Source: CAYLJO01 sp964383905 (GTDB lineage Bacteria > Acidobacteriota > Blastocatellia > Pyrinomonadales > Pyrinomonadaceae). From it: a stretch of DNA of 24,660 nucleotides. The stretch spans positions 1 through 24,660 of the forward strand of contig CAYLJO010000088.1 in assembly GCA_964383905.1 (NCBI GenBank), given 5' to 3'. A model generated the notes under the pieces. The model made no database searches. It was given only the letters and a program-made list of their open reading frames with translations, and was not told the DNA's origin. Every line of letters starts with the position of its first letter. Position 1 is the first letter of the stretch. The position numbers were made by a program, and so were the translations under genes. Shown here in pieces: positions 22,379-24,660 of this stretch.

Positions 22379-23003
22379 AAGATCTTGCCTCCTCCTGTAT
22401 TGTGTTTCGATTGCGGCACAGTATGACCTCTTTGCAACGAACGCGCAAGTCATTCACATTTGGGAGGGGCTGAACACGCGCCGATACTGCCAGTTACCGT
22501 CACAGATAGTGAGGTTACTTTCGCGTAAGTAGTCGTCGGCGCTGATAACAACGAACGATTCCACGGCCGGGCCCGAGTAGACCATTGATGCAACGACCAG
22601 GGAGCTACAGCCAATGGTAAGCAAATCGTGACCGGCACCTTCTCCGGCATTATCGACTATGTCTTGATTACCGTCTCTTCCAAACCGAGGTAAACGAGTT
22701 GAAATCAACAGTAACAGCCGACGAAAGCCATACCACGTCTGCCCCATGGAGGCGACATTTGAAAGGGGATGCTTGCTGTTTTACGGCGGATTGCAATTGG
22801 GTGTTGCCCGTTTTCTGCGGTGCCCCCTCTCGGGTCCTCTGTGTCTCCGTGGTAAGGCCCTGGGACACATCCATACGCAACTTGCTATAAGAGACAGACT
22901 TCGCTAGGGAGATGGGAAGCGTAAGTGCGCGTTACACTTGCGATGCTACCGTTTGCGACACAGCCCCTGCGGGACAAGGGATTTTCATAAAGCGACGGGT
23001 CTT
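22379..23003. other. Intergenic region between amt and glgB
   Basis: About 625 bases without a supported gene. It should contain the glgB promoter (minus strand), but no convincing hexamers were seen. It holds an environmental-genome repeat motif (22811-22856) and a 12-base match to the Tn5/Nextera mosaic end (22886-22897). The minus-strand frames at 22454-22880 look like translations of repeat DNA. Confidence 0.45.
22811..22856. repeat. Copy of a widespread CTCTGTGTCTCCGTGGT-type intergenic repeat
   Basis: The plus strand reads TTTTCTGCGGTG and, after about 12 bases, TCCTCTGTGTCTCCGTGGTA. This pair of words occurs in many environmental bacterial genomes as a dispersed intergenic repeat; that statement is from memory. 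Its translation (TTETQRTREG) is a known spurious ORF type. Confidence 0.5.
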
Positions 23004-24482
<1,479 letters not shown>

Positions 24483-24511
24483 AACCGAAAATTCCTCGCG
24501 CGAGATAAAAA

Positions 24512-24552
24512 TTGGATGAAGTGATGAGTGCCGCAGTGAGGAGTAATAAGTG
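24512..24552. repeat. Degenerate GTGATGAGTG/GAGGAGTAATAAGTG repeat
   Basis: Between the P-II and amt genes the sequence reads gatgaagtgatgagtg, ccgcagtgaggag, taataagtg: repeated GTGA/GAGT/ATGAGT words. Similar imperfect word repeats are common between genes in Acidobacteriota (from memory). No function is claimed. Confidence 0.35.
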
Positions 24553-24605
24553 AAAAGGCATTGGTGCTCTTATTCACCACTTATCCCTCTACATTCGTCA
24601 TTTTT

Positions 24606-24660
24606 TTAGAGCGCCGCTTCGCCGCGCTCGCCCGTGCGGATCCGGATGCAATCCTCGAGC
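24606..24660 (-). CDS. P-II nitrogen regulatory protein, C-terminal end (partial)
   Basis: Only the last 17 codons are inside the window; the gene continues past position 24660. They read LEDCIRIRTGERGEAAL then stop. This matches the conserved P-II (GlnB/GlnK) C-terminus, usually ...AVRIRTGETGEDAI. Its position directly upstream of amt on the same strand supports a GlnK-type role: ADP/ATP- and 2-oxoglutarate-dependent control of Amt. GlnB and GlnK cannot be told apart from this stretch. Confidence 0.8.
   Translation of the reverse strand, partial: LEDCIRIRTGERGEAAL

Noticed and set aside
22668..22880. Minus-strand ORF starting MRMDVSQGLTTETQRTREG
   Set aside because: TTETQRTREG is the translation of a common intergenic repeat, so the ORF is spurious.
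24546..24584. ATAAGTG...CACTTAT inverted repeat upstream of amt
   Set aside because: It has only 7 bp with a 25-base loop in low-complexity repeat words, too weak to call a regulatory hairpin.

Overview
The window looks like a chromosomal segment of an environmental bacterium with medium-to-high GC. Acidobacteriota (Blastocatellia/Pyrinomonadales-like) is my best guess. It is inferred from the style of the genes (zinc-ribbon small proteins, BON lipoprotein, DUF2252, receiver/thioredoxin-reductase fusion) and from dispersed intergenic repeat types, not from a marker gene. No rRNA, tRNA, CRISPR or phage module was found. The sequence is a draft scaffold: a 100-N gap at 17982-18081 is flanked on both sides by the same 55-bp sequence.

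Layout. 1-2250 is mostly decayed DNA: the C-terminal end of a phosphodiesterase/alkaline phosphatase-type gene, the front of an alpha/beta hydrolase, a zinc-ribbon gene overlapping a membrane-protein gene, and an integrase tail. 2250-8150 holds scattered single genes: a secreted NlpC/P60 hydrolase with a strong terminator, a BON-domain lipoprotein, a decayed IS110-type transposase, a small secreted repeat protein, an L,D-transpeptidase, a DUF2252 protein and a signal-peptide remnant with ATT where the start codon should be. 8188-12193 (minus strand) is a tightly overlapping three-gene signalling operon: a receiver + glutaredoxin-like + thioredoxin-reductase-like fusion, a cNMP-domain histidine kinase, and a SpoIIE/PP2C phosphatase. 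12370-17530 alternates intact genes (lipoprotein, class II aldolase, alpha/beta hydrolase) with at least seven truncated or frameshifted gene remnants. 17531-18508 is almost gene-free and contains the gap. 18509-22378 is the glycogen pair glgB-glgA. 23004-24660 is the ammonium transporter gene amt, preceded by the tail of a P-II gene (glnK/glnB).

How the genes work together. glgB and glgA build glycogen from ADP-glucose. P-II and Amt form the usual nitrogen-sensing transport pair. NlpC/P60 and the L,D-transpeptidase act on peptidoglycan outside the cytoplasmic membrane. The signalling operon is the most interesting intact system. Its oxidoreductase appears to have lost the redox cysteines of both the glutaredoxin-like and the thioredoxin-reductase-like domains, so it may act as a flavin or NAD(P)H sensor that feeds a two-component and phosphatase output.

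Much of the remaining DNA is a gene graveyard in which one ancestral gene can be read across two or three frames. Because short-read assemblies rarely contain dense indel errors, I read this as true decay.
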